Counted from the first letter of the stretch, positions 1-9,551 are shown. The stretch: 64,000 nt of DNA from an uncultured Erythrobacter sp. (GCA_947499505.1 CANMOQ010000001.1:416037-480036); one strand, 5' to 3'. Notes: generated by a model not told the origin, from the sequence alone. Program-made: numbers and translations.

Positions 1-1
1 C

Positions 2-499
2 TATTGGCGTGAACGCGGCGGCGCGGCTGAGCATTTCACTCACCAAGGCTGGCAACTGCGCGATCCCGATGCGCCGGTCACCCATATCTCTTATTTTGAG
101 GCGGATGCCTTTGCCAGCTGGGCGGGAATGCGCCTGCCGACCGAGTTTGAATGGGAGGCAATTGCGCGCGGCCAGGATGGGGAGGGCAGCGCGCCCGCTC
201 ACGATGCCTCGTCCGGCAACCAATTGGACGGCGCCCATGCCCCGGCGCAGCATGGCGGAGAGGCTTTGTTTGGCGATTGCTGGCAATTCACCCGCTCAGC
301 CTATCTGCCTTACCCCCGCTTTGCGCCCGCAGGCGGCGCGGTGGGCGAATATAATGGCAAATTTATGAGCGGTCAGTTCGTTCTGAAAGGCGCCAGCTGC
401 GCCACCGTGCGCGGCCATTCGCGCGCGTCCTATCGCAATTTCTTCTACCCGCACCAGCGCTGGCAATTCACCGGTCTGCGCCTTGCCAAAGACCTTTAA
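2..499 (+). CDS. egtB: Ergothioneine biosynthesis protein EgtB, C-terminal part (5' end outside window)
   Basis: This is the end of a formylglycine-generating-enzyme-like domain, open from the first base in frame 2. Visible family features are a VTHISYFEADAFASWAG stretch, the RLPTEFEWEAIARG motif, and a terminal block with RASYRNFFYPHQRWQFTGLRLA, typical of the EgtB C-terminus. EgtB is the non-haem iron sulfoxide synthase that joins the trimethylated histidine (hercynine) to a thiol donor using oxygen. Only about 165 residues are present, so the N-terminal DinB-like iron-binding domain is not seen. The stop codon lies 15 bases before the egtD start, so the two are almost certainly co-transcribed, which supports the assignment. 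Confidence 0.9.
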   Translation, partial: YWRERGGAAEHFTHQGWQLRDPDAPVTHISYFEADAFASWAGMRLPTEFEWEAIARGQDGEGSAPAHDASSGNQLDGAHAPAQHGGEALFGDCWQFTRSAYLPYPRFAPAGGAVGEYNGKFMSGQFVLKGASCATVRGHSRASYRNFFYPHQRWQFTGLRLAKDL

Positions 500-514
500 G
501 GCCAAGGATAATTG

Positions 515-1501
515 ATGAGTTCTCAAGAAGGCATTGCGCTCGTGAACCGCGATGATGATGGAGTGGATACCGCGTTTCGCAGCGATGTTCTGTGTGGGCT
601 ATCGCAGCCGCAAAAGGCGATTTCTGCGCGCTGGCTGTATGACGATGCCGGATCGCAATTGTTCGAAGACATCACGCAGATCCCGGAATATTACCCAACC
701 CGCGCTGAGACAGAGATTTTGCGAGAGCGCGGCGCAGAATTTGCTGAGCTGATCGGGCCGGGTCGCGCTGTGGTGGAATTTGGCTCTGGCAGCTCGGTGA
801 AAACGCCGCTGCTGCTCTCTGCGATTGAGCCGAGCGCTTATGTTCCGCTTGATATCTCGGGCGATTTTCTACGCGCGGCGGCGGCTGATCTCGCGGCGAA
901 ATTTCCCGGCCTGCCGGTCCATCCGGTAGAGGCTGATTTTATGCGGCAGGTTGCATTGCCCGATGCGGTCTCTGGCTTGCCGAAGCTCGGCTTTTTTCCC
1001 GGCTCGACGATTGGCAATATGGTGCCGCGCACGGCGGTCGATTTGCTGCGCAATATGCGTGAGACATTGGGTGAGGGCGCGCGCCTGCTGATCGGTATGG
1101 ATCTGATCAAGGATCGCGGGGTCTTGGTCGATGCCTATGACGATGCCGCTGGAGTGACGGCGGATTTCAACCTCAACCTGCTGCGCCGGGTCAACCGCGA
1201 GCTCGGCAGCGATATTCCAACGCAAGCGTTCGCGCATGAGGCGCGCTGGAACGATGATTTTGCGCGCATTGAAATGCATCTGGTGGCGCAGAGCGATCTC
1301 GATTTTTCCGTTTCAGGCACTCATTTTGCGATGACGCGCGGCGAGACGATCCATACTGAAAACAGCCATAAGTTTAATCGCCGCACAGCAAACATGCTGC
1401 TGCTCGCGAGTGGATGGGATCCGCAGCAGCGCTGGCTTGATAGTGAAGAGCGTTTCTCACTGATCCTGGCCGAGGCGAAGCCGCCAAAATCCGCGCCTTA
1501 A
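515..1501 (+). CDS. egtD: L-histidine N-alpha-methyltransferase EgtD
   Basis: A 328-residue SAM-dependent methyltransferase of the EgtD (DUF2260) family, which trimethylates histidine to hercynine, the first step of ergothioneine synthesis. The SAM motif VVEFGSGSSVKTPLLL is near residue 85. Other family landmarks are the early RWLYDDAGSQLFEDITQIPEYYPTRAE segment (split here across YPTRAE) and the acidic LIGMDLIKD stretch. I chose ATG 515 over an in-frame TTG three bases upstream because AAGGA sits six bases before it at 504-508. It directly follows egtB, giving a compact egtBD operon. No egtA/C/E are visible, as expected for the short proteobacterial pathway. Confidence 0.93.
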   Translation: MSSQEGIALVNRDDDGVDTAFRSDVLCGLSQPQKAISARWLYDDAGSQLFEDITQIPEYYPTRAETEILRERGAEFAELIGPGRAVVEFGSGSSVKTPLLLSAIEPSAYVPLDISGDFLRAAAADLAAKFPGLPVHPVEADFMRQVALPDAVSGLPKLGFFPGSTIGNMVPRTAVDLLRNMRETLGEGARLLIGMDLIKDRGVLVDAYDDAAGVTADFNLNLLRRVNRELGSDIPTQAFAHEARWNDDFARIEMHLVAQSDLDFSVSGTHFAMTRGETIHTENSHKFNRRTANMLLLASGWDPQQRWLDSEERFSLILAEAKPPKSAP

Positions 1502-1565
1502 GCGCTTTCTAACAAGCCCCTCATTTCCTTCGAAACCGAAAGGCGCGCCCGCGCGTTACCCCGCC

Positions 1566-2516
1566 ATGGCACATTCAATCGAAACCGTCGCAATCATCGG
1601 CGCTGGCATGGCTGGGCTCAGCTGCGCCGCGCAATTGGCGGCGGCGGGCAAGACGGTCGTGATCCTTGATAAAGGACGCGGCCCCGGTGGACGCATGGCG
1701 GCCAGACGCGCAGAAATTGCCGGCGAGACGGTCGGCTTTGATCATGGGGCGCAGTTCTTCACTGCGCGTGATCCCTCCTTCAAAGAGGCTGTGCGCGAAT
1801 GGCAGGAACTGGGCGTGGTCGCGCCCTGGCCTGCGGCGGGCGATGATGCCTTTGTCGGCACGCCGGGCATGAACGGTCCGATCCGAGCGATGGGCAGCGC
1901 GCTTGGCGTTGAGTGGGGCACCCGGATTGAGAAACTGCACCGCGATGGTGAACGCTGGAAGCTGGAGACAGGCGACAAGAGCTTTACCGCAGATGCAATT
2001 GTGTGCGCGGTTCCGGCTGAGCAAGCGAGCGTTCTGCTGGCTGAGGTCGCGCCAGGCTTGGCGGCAGCTGCATCGCAGGTGCAATCTGCGCCTTGCTGGG
2101 CCGTGATGGCGGCGTTTGAGCAAAAGCTTGGCATTGAGGCGGACTGCCTGCGCGATCCGGAAGCAGGGATTTCATGGGCCGCCCGCAATTCGGCCAAGCC
2201 TGAGAGGAACGGCGAGGAATGCTGGGTGCTGCACGCCAGCCCAGAGCGCAGCCGCGAGGTGCTCGATCTGCCTAAGGAAGAAGTGGCCGAGATTTTGCTT
2301 GCAGATTTCTTCACTCAGACCGGCGCGGCTCCGGCGGTTCCTATCCATTTGACCGCGCATCGCTGGCTCTATGCGATGGCGGAACCCGTCGCGGGCGAAC
2401 CAGCGCGCTATGACGCGGACAAACGGATCGGCATCGCCGGGGATTATCTGCATAGCCCGCGCGTTGAAGGCGCGTTTCTGTCAGGCCGCGCCTTGGCGGC
2501 GAAAATGCTCGGCTAG
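1566..2516 (+). CDS. Renalase-like NAD(P)/FAD-dependent oxidoreductase
   Basis: A 316-residue flavoprotein. The N-terminus has a dinucleotide-binding fold with GAGMAG near residue 11, an acidic ribose-binding strand (VVILDKGRGPGGRMA) and the DHGAQFFTARD segment typical of renalase-like proteins. The C-terminus ends in the FAD-contacting GIAGDYLHSPRVEGAFLSGR pattern. Family members are soluble oxidoreductases of mostly unknown substrate, so I do not name a reaction. It starts 64 bases after egtD on the same strand and could be read through from that operon. A branched inverted repeat lies immediately after its stop. Confidence 0.85.
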   Translation: MAHSIETVAIIGAGMAGLSCAAQLAAAGKTVVILDKGRGPGGRMAARRAEIAGETVGFDHGAQFFTARDPSFKEAVREWQELGVVAPWPAAGDDAFVGTPGMNGPIRAMGSALGVEWGTRIEKLHRDGERWKLETGDKSFTADAIVCAVPAEQASVLLAEVAPGLAAAASQVQSAPCWAVMAAFEQKLGIEADCLRDPEAGISWAARNSAKPERNGEECWVLHASPERSREVLDLPKEEVAEILLADFFTQTGAAPAVPIHLTAHRWLYAMAEPVAGEPARYDADKRIGIAGDYLHSPRVEGAFLSGRALAAKMLG

Positions 2517-2564
2517 AATTGCCGGCGGCGCGAGCGCGCTCGTTCATGGAAAAGCACGGCAATT
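2517..2564. other. Branched inverted repeat between flavoprotein and protease genes
   Basis: AATTGCCG at 2517-2524 pairs perfectly with CGGCAATT at 2557-2564. Inside it lies a self-complementary CGAGCGCGCTCG at 2531-2542. The structure starts right after the flavoprotein stop codon and is not followed by a convincing T-run, so it may be a weak terminator, an mRNA-processing structure or a protein-binding dyad. Confidence 0.45.
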
Positions 2565-2583
2565 GTTCCTATGTTTAGGGGCA

Positions 2584-3261
2584 ATGAGCCTCGACAACCT
2601 CTTTTCCAACATCGCTGGCGCGTTCACCGCCGTTCCGCGCTCGGAATTGCTGATGCTCGCGGTCGCGGCGGTGATGGCCGGTGTGCTCGGTTCGCTGATG
2701 ATCCGCCGCGAGGTCGCGTTCGGCAAATTTGTGCGCGCGGGCAGCACTTTGGTGCTGGTTGGCATTTTGTGCACCGTCATCATTCAACTGTCGCGCTTTG
2801 ATCCGCGCATTGAGGTGGCCGTGCCGCAGCTTGGCCTGCCTCAGCAGGTGGTGGAGGGCGGGGAGACCCGCATTCCAATAAGCCAAGATGGGCATTTCTG
2901 GCTGCGCGCGGAGTTGAACGGAGTTCCGGCTAATTTTCTAGTCGACACCGGCGCGACGCTCACCGCGATCTCGCAAGGATTGGCGGATCAGGCAGGCATA
3001 GAGCCGCGCACGGGCGGGCTGCCAGTGACGATCGGCACAGCGAACGGGCCGGTGGAGGCATCGCTTGGTACAATTGACGAGCTGCGCTTTGGCAATGTGG
3101 CGGCGCGCGGGCTCGACGTGGTGATCGCGCCTAGCCTGGGCAACACCAATGTGATCGGCATGAACCTGTTATCGCGGCTCGCATCTTACCGGGTCGACAA
3201 TCAGACCAATGAGATGATCCTGGAGCCGAACAATCCGCAGGAGCCATTGGAGCTACGCTGA
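2584..3261 (+). CDS. Membrane-anchored retropepsin-like aspartic protease (TIGR02281 type)
   Basis: A 225-residue protein. Two hydrophobic segments (about residues 21-40 and 52-69) anchor the N-terminus, followed by a periplasmic single-domain clan AA aspartic protease with the catalytic FLVDTGAT motif (Asp121). As with retropepsins, a dimer would be needed to supply two aspartates. The ATG at 2584 starts a normal N-terminus; the frame is open further upstream but that part overlaps the flavoprotein in another frame. Family members are common in Sphingomonadales and Rhizobiales, with unknown substrates. The tRNA-Gln gene follows on the other strand. Confidence 0.85.
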   Translation: MSLDNLFSNIAGAFTAVPRSELLMLAVAAVMAGVLGSLMIRREVAFGKFVRAGSTLVLVGILCTVIIQLSRFDPRIEVAVPQLGLPQQVVEGGETRIPISQDGHFWLRAELNGVPANFLVDTGATLTAISQGLADQAGIEPRTGGLPVTIGTANGPVEASLGTIDELRFGNVAARGLDVVIAPSLGNTNVIGMNLLSRLASYRVDNQTNEMILEPNNPQEPLELR

Positions 3262-3333
3262 GGCCTGCGCAAAAGGCGTGCGTTATGGGCGCCGGGTTTT
3301 AGCGCTCAAATTCAATGATTTGGGTAAGGAAAA

Positions 3334-3408
3334 TGGCTGGGGTGGTAGGGATCGAACCTACGAATGCCGCTACCAAAAAGCGGTGCCTTACCACTTGGCC
3401 ACACCCCA
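3334..3408 (-). tRNA. tRNA-Gln (anticodon TTG)
   Basis: Read on the minus strand, a complete cloverleaf is visible. The acceptor stem TGGGGTG pairs with CACCCCA. The D arm contains AAGTGGTAAGGC. The anticodon stem CCGCT/AGCGG holds a seven-base loop with TTG at its centre. The T arm has the GTTCGATCC loop. A CCA end is encoded at 3334-3336. The anticodon decodes CAA and, with wobble, CAG. Confidence 0.96.
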
Positions 3409-3445
3409 GCAGAGCGCGCTATATAGCGCCGCCATTTTATATGTG

Positions 3446-3484
3446 AAGGGGCGCATAGCACATTTTTGCCTGTGCGCCCCTTTT
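3446..3484 (-). terminator. Hairpin terminator after the yghU-like gene
   Basis: AAGGGGCGCA at 3446-3455 pairs over ten bases with TGCGCCCCTT at 3473-3482. It lies 15 bases beyond the stop of the minus-strand glutathione transferase. The T-run is better on the plus strand (CCCCTTTTA), so it may act in both directions and protect against transcription entering from either side. Confidence 0.6.
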
Positions 3485-3498
3485 ATCGCTTCAGCCGG

Positions 3499-4353
3499 TC
3501 AGATTGCCTTGCCTTCAAAGTCCGCCGCAGAGTGACGCTCCAGAAGCTGCTCATTTTCTTCGCCCCAGGTCTTGTTGACGATCCGGCCGCGTTTCACCGC
3601 CGGACGAGCAGAGATTTCCTCCACCCAACGGGCGACGTTTTTGTACTCGTCAATCGACAGAAAGGTCTTGGCTTCATTGTAGATTTTGCCTTCGACGAAA
3701 GGCGCGAGCCACGGATAATTGGCCATGTCTGCAATGGTGTATTCATCGCCGCCAAGGAAGCGATTTTCGGCCAAGCGCTGGTCTGCAACATCGAAAATCC
3801 GCTTTGTTTCCATTGCATAGCGATTGATTGGATATTCGTATTTTTCCGGAGCATAGGCGTAGAAATGGCCAAAGCCGCCACCTATGAATGGGCCGGTGCC
3901 AACCTGCCAGAACAGCCAGCTCATCACCTCTGCGCGCGCAGCCGGTTCGGTCGGCAGAAACGCACCGAACTTCTCCGCAAGGTGCACCAGAATGGCCGCC
4001 GATTCGAACACGCGGAATGGTTTGTCGCCGCTCTTGTCGAGCAAGGCAGGGATTTTCGAGTTCGGATTGATCTCCACAAAGCCGCTGGTGAATTGCACGC
4101 CTTCGCCGATGTTCACGGTGTAGGCGTCATATTCTGCGCCAGTGTGGCCTGCTTCCAGCAGCTCCTCCAGCATGATCGTGGCCTTTACCCCGTTGGGCGT
4201 CGCCAGCGAATACAGCTGAAACGGATTGTCGCCTTGCGGCAATTCCTTAGTCTCGCGCGCGCCCGCAGTCGGGCGGTTGATGCTGGCAAAACGTCCGCCA
4301 TTTTCGGTGTCATTGGTCCAGACTTCTGGCGGGGTGTAAGTGGGATCGGCCAT
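3499..4353 (-). CDS. yghU: YghU-type glutathione transferase / glutathione-dependent disulfide-bond oxidoreductase
   Basis: A 284-residue soluble protein of the nu-class GST family (E. coli YghU/YfcG). The N-terminal extension with NRPTAGAR precedes a thioredoxin-like domain (QLYSLATPNGVKATIMLEE, then NPNSKIPALLD and FESAAILVHLAEK) and an all-helical C-terminal domain ending in RPAVKRG. These enzymes bind two glutathione molecules and reduce disulfides or peroxides instead of conjugating. The gene stands alone between a terminator hairpin and a divergent nadE, with about 230 bases of shared upstream region. Confidence 0.93.
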   Translation of the reverse strand: MADPTYTPPEVWTNDTENGGRFASINRPTAGARETKELPQGDNPFQLYSLATPNGVKATIMLEELLEAGHTGAEYDAYTVNIGEGVQFTSGFVEINPNSKIPALLDKSGDKPFRVFESAAILVHLAEKFGAFLPTEPAARAEVMSWLFWQVGTGPFIGGGFGHFYAYAPEKYEYPINRYAMETKRIFDVADQRLAENRFLGGDEYTIADMANYPWLAPFVEGKIYNEAKTFLSIDEYKNVARWVEEISARPAVKRGRIVNKTWGEENEQLLERHSAADFEGKAI

Positions 4354-4581
4354 TCTATGTGCTCCTTAGCTGGGAGGGGTGTCGTTCTGACCCGTGCGCC
4401 ATGAAGTGGGGGATGTTTGCGCCGCGTGCAACCATCGCAGATGCGACAGCGGGTTCATTTTCGCTGCTAGTGAGAATAGCGGAACTTTGCGCAAGCGATT
4501 GCAGCGCCATCTCTCATGCCTTTGATGCGCGGTGATAAACCGCTAAAGGGTGCGCGAGACACCATATCGGAGCGTGCCCAC

Positions 4582-6657
4582 GTGACAGCCAGCAGCCATT
4601 CTTTTTACGACATGCACAGCCACGGATTTGTGCGCGTGGCGACATCTACGCCGCAATCGCGCCCAGCCGATGTGGCTTACAATACCGCTGGCGTGATCGC
4701 CGAGGCGAAGAAGGCCCATGCGCAAAATGTCGATCTGGTGGTCTATCCAGAGCTGACTTTGTCGTCCTATGCGATTGACGATCTGCTGCTTCAGCAAGCT
4801 CTGCTGGTCCGGGTGGAAGAGGCGCTGGGCGAGGTGATAGAGGCCTCGCGCGATCTTTCGCCCGTGCTCGTAATTGGCGCGCCGCTGAAACGCGGGGACA
4901 AGGTTTACAATTGCGCCGCTGTGATTGCGAATGGCGAATTGCTGGGCGTGATCCCGAAAAGCTATCTGCCCAATTACCGCGAGTTTTATGAAAAGCGCTA
5001 TTTCGCGCATGGGCGCGGCTGCGAAGACCTATGGATCGCCGTGAACGGCGAAGAAGTTCCGTTCGGCACGGATATGGTCTTTGCGGCGAGCAACCTGCCC
5101 GGCTTCACATTCGGCGTGGAGATTTGTGAGGACTTCTGGGCGCCCAATCCTCCGGGCACGATGGCCGCGCTGGCGGGCGCGCAGATCCTGTGCAATCTAT
5201 CCGCCTCGCCGATCACCATCGGCCGCGCGGATGATCGCCATCTGCACTGCCGATCGAGCTCTGCCCGCTCGATTTGTGCTTATGTTTACTCAGCCAGCGG
5301 ACACGGCGAAAGCACCACCGATCTCGCATGGGACGGGCAGGGCGTGATTTATGAGCTCGGCGGATTGATGGCGGAAAGCACGCGCTTCGATTTGGAGCCA
5401 GAGCTATGCGTGGTCGATATCGACACTCAGCGGATTGCCGCCGAGCGGGTTCGCAATCAGACCTTTGCCGATGCGGCAGAGGCGCATGGACGGCCAGAGG
5501 ACAGCTATCGCCGGATCGTGTTCGACCATGCCGGCGTTGCCGAGGACGGCGCGCTGGATAAGGGGCTGGTCCGTCCGGTCCGCCGCTTCCCATTTGTGCC
5601 GAACAACGCAAAGACGCTGGACGAGGATTGCTACGAAGCGTTCAACATTCAGGTCGATGCCCTAATGCGGCGGATCACCGCGACGCATGCCAAGTCTTTG
5701 ATTATCGGCATTTCCGGTGGACTCGATAGCACCCATGCGCTGATCGTGGCGGCGAAAGCCTGTGACCGGTTAGGCATGCCGCGCACCGCCATTCGCGGCT
5801 ATACGATGCCCGGCTTTGCCACCTCTGACGTCACGAAGTCGAACGCCTGGAAGCTGATGGAGGCGATGGAGATCACCGCCGAGGAGATCGACATTAAGCC
5901 AGCAGCGACGCGGATGCTGGAGGATATGAAGCATCCATTTGCGGACGGCGAGCCGGTCTATGATGTGACCTTTGAGAATGTTCAGGCCGGATTGCGCACG
6001 GATTATTTGTTCCGTTTGGCGGGGCAGCATTCCGGCTTTGTCGTGGGCACTGGCGATTTGTCAGAGCTGGCGCTGGGCTGGTGCACTTACGGCGTTGGCG
6101 ATCACATGAGCCATTACGGCGTGAACGCAGGCGTGCCGAAAACGCTGATCCAATATTTGATCCGCTGGACGATCCAGACAGAGCAATTCAGCAATGCCTG
6201 CAGCGATGTCTTGGGCGCGGTGCTGGACACCGAAATCTCGCCAGAGCTGGTGCCAGCAGGCGAAGATGGAGCGATCCAAAGCACAGAGGAACGGATTGGG
6301 CCGTATGAGCTCAACGATTTCTTCCTGCATCACACCATCCGCTATGGTCAGCGGCCATCCAAGGTCGCGTTTCTGGCCTATCACGCGTGGCGCGATGCGC
6401 AGGCGGGCAAATGGCCCGATGGCTTTCCGGAAAATCGCAAGAACGAATACGACCTTGCGACGATTGCTGGATGGCTTGAGAGTTTCGTCAAACGCTTCTT
6501 TGCGTTCAGCCAGTTTAAGCGCAGCGCGTTGCCCAATGGTCCAAAGGTCAGCTCGCAAGGCGCATTGTCGCCGCGCGGCGATTGGCGCGCTCCATCTGAT
6601 GCGGTGGCCGATGTGTGGCTGGAGGATCTCAAAGCCGGGCTGCCCAGCCTGAAATGA
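4582..6657 (+). CDS. nadE: Glutamine-dependent NAD+ synthetase
   Basis: A 691-residue two-domain enzyme making NAD from nicotinate adenine dinucleotide, ATP and glutamine. The N-terminal nitrilase-like glutaminase domain shows the triad Glu57 (YPELTLS), Lys126 (PKSYLPNYREFYEKR) and Cys182 (EICEDFW). The C-terminal synthetase domain has the ATP-pyrophosphatase loop ISGGLDST and GTGDLSELALGW. Size and motif spacing match the mycobacterial type. I chose GTG 4582, preceded nine bases earlier by GGAG, because homologues begin shortly before the HGFVRVA motif. An in-frame ATG at 4516 would add 22 residues and remains possible. Confidence 0.93.
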   Translation: MTASSHSFYDMHSHGFVRVATSTPQSRPADVAYNTAGVIAEAKKAHAQNVDLVVYPELTLSSYAIDDLLLQQALLVRVEEALGEVIEASRDLSPVLVIGAPLKRGDKVYNCAAVIANGELLGVIPKSYLPNYREFYEKRYFAHGRGCEDLWIAVNGEEVPFGTDMVFAASNLPGFTFGVEICEDFWAPNPPGTMAALAGAQILCNLSASPITIGRADDRHLHCRSSSARSICAYVYSASGHGESTTDLAWDGQGVIYELGGLMAESTRFDLEPELCVVDIDTQRIAAERVRNQTFADAAEAHGRPEDSYRRIVFDHAGVAEDGALDKGLVRPVRRFPFVPNNAKTLDEDCYEAFNIQVDALMRRITATHAKSLIIGISGGLDSTHALIVAAKACDRLGMPRTAIRGYTMPGFATSDVTKSNAWKLMEAMEITAEEIDIKPAATRMLEDMKHPFADGEPVYDVTFENVQAGLRTDYLFRLAGQHSGFVVGTGDLSELALGWCTYGVGDHMSHYGVNAGVPKTLIQYLIRWTIQTEQFSNACSDVLGAVLDTEISPELVPAGEDGAIQSTEERIGPYELNDFFLHHTIRYGQRPSKVAFLAYHAWRDAQAGKWPDGFPENRKNEYDLATIAGWLESFVKRFFAFSQFKRSALPNGPKVSSQGALSPRGDWRAPSDAVADVWLEDLKAGLPSLK

Positions 6658-6671
6658 TGACTAATGCGCTG

Positions 6672-6686
6672 TTAACTTGTCCTTAG
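6672..6686 (+). promoter_or_regulatory. CtrA-like site upstream of the Amt-chemoreceptor gene
   Basis: TTAA-N7-TTAG at 6672-6686 matches the alphaproteobacterial CtrA consensus TTAA-N7-TTAA in seven of eight positions. It lies about 50 bases before the start codon at 6735, a position compatible with promoter control. Such short motifs occur by chance, so this is only suggestive. Confidence 0.3.
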
Positions 6687-6734
6687 CTCGTCTCGCGTAA
6701 AACCCGAAAAAAATATAAGAAGTTGGGGTGAGAA

Positions 6735-9026
6735 ATGGCAATCGAGATATGGCTGGCGCTGGCATGCGTGCTGGTTGCCGGAATGCAGATTGGTTTTCTA
6801 TTTTTAGAGGCTGGATTTGTCCGCTCTAAGAACAGCATCAACGTGTCGATGAAGAACCTCGCGGACTTCGTCGTCGCCGTTCTCGTGTTCCATATCTTTG
6901 GCGCGGCGATCATGTTCGGCGGGGGCTTTGGTCTCATTGGTTTCGACGCCGGTTTGCTCGGTTATTCGGGCGAAGGCTCGGTCACGCTCTTCCTCCTTTT
7001 CCAAGCTTTGTTCTGCGGCACTGCGGCGACCATTGTGTCCGGCGCAGTGGCAGAGCGCATGCGCTTCTCTGCCTACATTCTGCTCACCATTCCGCTGACG
7101 GCGCTGATCTATCCCATGATCGGGCACTGGGCCTGGGCGAGCTATTTGCCCGGCGGCAGCGGTGAGGGCTGGTTGCAACAATTGGGCTTCATCGATTTTG
7201 CCGGCAGCAGCGTCGTTCACCTCGCTGGCGGCGCAGCGGCGCTAGGCATTTTGCTGGTTGTTGGCGCGCGTGATGGCCGCTTCGATCGCGGCGATGGTGC
7301 GGATGATGACGCCATGCGGGCGATCCATGGTCACAGCCCGATCCTGACCGGCGGCGGCGCTCTCATTCTGCTCGTTGGCTGGCTTGGCTTTAACACCGGC
7401 ACTTTGGAGCCGGGCAGCGATGACTTTGCGCGCGCTCTATCCAACACCTTGCTCGCTGGATCCGCAGCGGCCTGCGCGGCGGCTGTCACAGGGTATTACC
7501 GCGATGGCTATTACCGCGCAGACAGAATGGTCAACGGCTTGCTCGTCGGCTTGGTGGTGATCACCGCCAGTGCCCCTTACGCGCATTCATTAGGCGCGAT
7601 TGGTGCGGCAGCTTCGATCGCAGTGGGCAGCGTCTTCTTCGCCGATTGGCTGGAGCGCACGCACCGCGTCGATGACGCGGTATACGCCGTTAGCGTACAC
7701 GGATTTGGTGGTTTCTTTGGGACATTGGGGGTCGTCTTTATCGTTCCTGCAGATCGCTTGACCCATGGGTTTTTTACGCAGTTTGGGGTTCAATTCCTCG
7801 GCGCATTCAGCATCGGCGCTTTCGCACTCATAACGATGGGTTTGATCGCAAACGCCATGCACGCTCGCGGTCAATTGCGCGTCCCGCTGGAGGATGAACG
7901 GCGCGGGCTCAACCTTTCGGAACACCGAGCTCTGCTGGGCAATGCAGAGCTGTCTCGGACCTTGAGCAAGATCAACAGCGGCGATGCTGATCTCAGCACG
8001 CGCCTTGATGTCGATCCTTTTGAAGAGGGCGGCGATATTGCCGAAGAACTGAACGCCTTTCTCGACCGAGTTCAGGCTGCTGAAAAGCTCGCAGCAGACA
8101 AATTGCGCGCAGAACAAGATGAACTCGCGAACATGGTCACGCGAGAGCGCAACCGCGCAGACACCACCACCGAAGTGCTCCGCGATTTTCAAAGCGACTT
8201 TGGCGCGCTGGTCCAGCAATTGAATGCGCAGGCCCGGGATCTTGCGACTGGATCAGAGCGCCTCGCCGCCCATTCGCATGAGTCGGGCGAACAAGTCGAT
8301 CATGCCAGCGCCCAGGCCGATGCAACGCTGAGCATGGCGGAGCAAATGGCCAAGGGCGCGCAGCTGCTCAGCGAGACCTTGGAGCTGGTTGGAACGCGCG
8401 TTGCCGATGCCAATGCGGCCGCGACCCACGCGGATCAAGCGAGCGATCGCGGCGCGCAAATTGCCGGTCAGCTAGAGCTGTCGGCGAAGGAAATTGGCAA
8501 GCTGGTGGCGATGATCAAGTCGATCTCGGACAAGACCGGATTGCTCGCTCTAAACGCTCGGATCGAAGCTGCGCGCGCAGGCGAGGCGGGCAAGGGCTTT
8601 TCCGTGGTCTCCAGCGAAGTGGCGCAATTGTCCAAACAGACCCAGGAAGCCTCGAGCGAGATTTCGGCCATCGTCGGTTCGCTGTCTGGGCTCATTGGCG
8701 AATCCATCGCGCAATTCCGCGCGATTGACGCCTCGATTGAGACTGTGGGCGAGATGGCCGCCGTTGCCGCCGCTTCCGTGGAGCAGCAACGCACAACCAG
8801 CGCCGAACTAACCGGACTGATCGACGGGGTTCGCCGCAAGGCCTTGGACAGCGGCAGCGCGGTTGCGCAAGTGTCAGAGAACTTTGCGTTAGCCAGCAAG
8901 ACGATTGATAAAATCGACAACAGCTCTGGCCAATTGGAAGCGCTGGCAACCCAGATCGACCGAGAGGTTGAGAGCCTGCGTCAGCGTTTTTCAGAGGATG
9001 GTTTGTCGGCCGAACCCGCCGAGTAA
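6735..9026 (+). CDS. Ammonium transporter fused to a methyl-accepting chemotaxis signalling domain (Amt-MCP)
   Basis: A 763-residue fusion. Residues 1 to about 375 form an Amt/Rh channel with eleven likely membrane helices and the key pore residues: Asp154 ([15 protein letters not shown]), His162 and His322 (SVHGFGG), the twin-histidine pair. A HAMP-like linker with long helices follows (about 395-470). A cytoplasmic receptor domain then carries the conserved hairpin tip with [20 protein letters not shown] around residues 603-622, where CheA/CheW bind. The protein should therefore couple ammonium binding or passage to a chemotaxis-type kinase. No glnK, cheA or cheW gene is nearby. It follows nadE with 77 bases between, and a CtrA-like site sits in that gap. 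Confidence 0.93.
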   Translation: MAIEIWLALACVLVAGMQIGFLFLEAGFVRSKNSINVSMKNLADFVVAVLVFHIFGAAIMFGGGFGLIGFDAGLLGYSGEGSVTLFLLFQALFCGTAATIVSGAVAERMRFSAYILLTIPLTALIYPMIGHWAWASYLPGGSGEGWLQQLGFIDFAGSSVVHLAGGAAALGILLVVGARDGRFDRGDGADDDAMRAIHGHSPILTGGGALILLVGWLGFNTGTLEPGSDDFARALSNTLLAGSAAACAAAVTGYYRDGYYRADRMVNGLLVGLVVITASAPYAHSLGAIGAAASIAVGSVFFADWLERTHRVDDAVYAVSVHGFGGFFGTLGVVFIVPADRLTHGFFTQFGVQFLGAFSIGAFALITMGLIANAMHARGQLRVPLEDERRGLNLSEHRALLGNAELSRTLSKINSGDADLSTRLDVDPFEEGGDIAEELNAFLDRVQAAEKLAADKLRAEQDELANMVTRERNRADTTTEVLRDFQSDFGALVQQLNAQARDLATGSERLAAHSHESGEQVDHASAQADATLSMAEQMAKGAQLLSETLELVGTRVADANAAATHADQASDRGAQIAGQLELSAKEIGKLVAMIKSISDKTGLLALNARIEAARAGEAGKGFSVVSSEVAQLSKQTQEASSEISAIVGSLSGLIGESIAQFRAIDASIETVGEMAAVAAASVEQQRTTSAELTGLIDGVRRKALDSGSAVAQVSENFALASKTIDKIDNSSGQLEALATQIDREVESLRQRFSEDGLSAEPAE

Positions 9027-9100
9027 TTCGCCCGAGGTTCCAAACGCAGAAGCGCCGGGCAACTCCAAGGTCATCCGGCGCGCCAGCTTTGTGCAAAGAC

Positions 9101-9523
9101 CTATTTCCGATCAATCGAAAAGCGGCCTGGTCCGAAGGCGGCGATGGCAAATAGGCCGCCCGCAATCGCGAGGTTCTTGAGGAAGATCGTGACCTCAGTC
9201 TGCTGGCTGAAATCATTGTGAAAGAAGACTGCGGTGAGGACGGTGAAGATCCCCAAGGCACCGGCGCCATAGCGGGCCTTGAAACCCAGCGCGACCATCA
9301 GCCCACCGACAATCTCAATGGCGACTGTGCCAAAATAGACGAGCTCTGGCAGCGGCATTCCAACCGATGCGATGTAGCCGACGGTTTGCTCCATCGAGCT
9401 AAGCTTGTTGATGCCAGCAAGGATGAAAAGAGCGGCGAGCAACAGGCGGGCGGCGAGTGCGAGTGCATCTTGTGAATTGTTTGATCCGCCCAATTCAGCG
9501 CTTTGTGTTCCGATAGTGGTCAT
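9101..9523 (-). CDS. DoxX family membrane protein
   Basis: A 140-residue protein with four hydrophobic segments and the DoxX-family pattern ARLLLAALFILAGINKLSS near the N-terminus, then VEIVGGLMVALGFKARYGA. DoxX-like proteins are small inner-membrane proteins, some linked to quinone or thiol-redox metabolism; no specific function can be given. It is the last gene of a leftward set pirin-azoR-doxX, 28 bases after azoR, which suggests shared expression in an electrophile or quinone stress response. Confidence 0.85.
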   Translation of the reverse strand: MTTIGTQSAELGGSNNSQDALALAARLLLAALFILAGINKLSSMEQTVGYIASVGMPLPELVYFGTVAIEIVGGLMVALGFKARYGAGALGIFTVLTAVFFHNDFSQQTEVTIFLKNLAIAGGLFAIAAFGPGRFSIDRK

Positions 9524-9551
9524 GCCGTTTCTCCGAATTTAGATGGGGGTA

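Noticed and set aside
3466..4404. 312-codon open frame opposite the yghU-like gene
   Set aside because: It is the antisense shadow of a well-recognised GST and has no family-like motifs.
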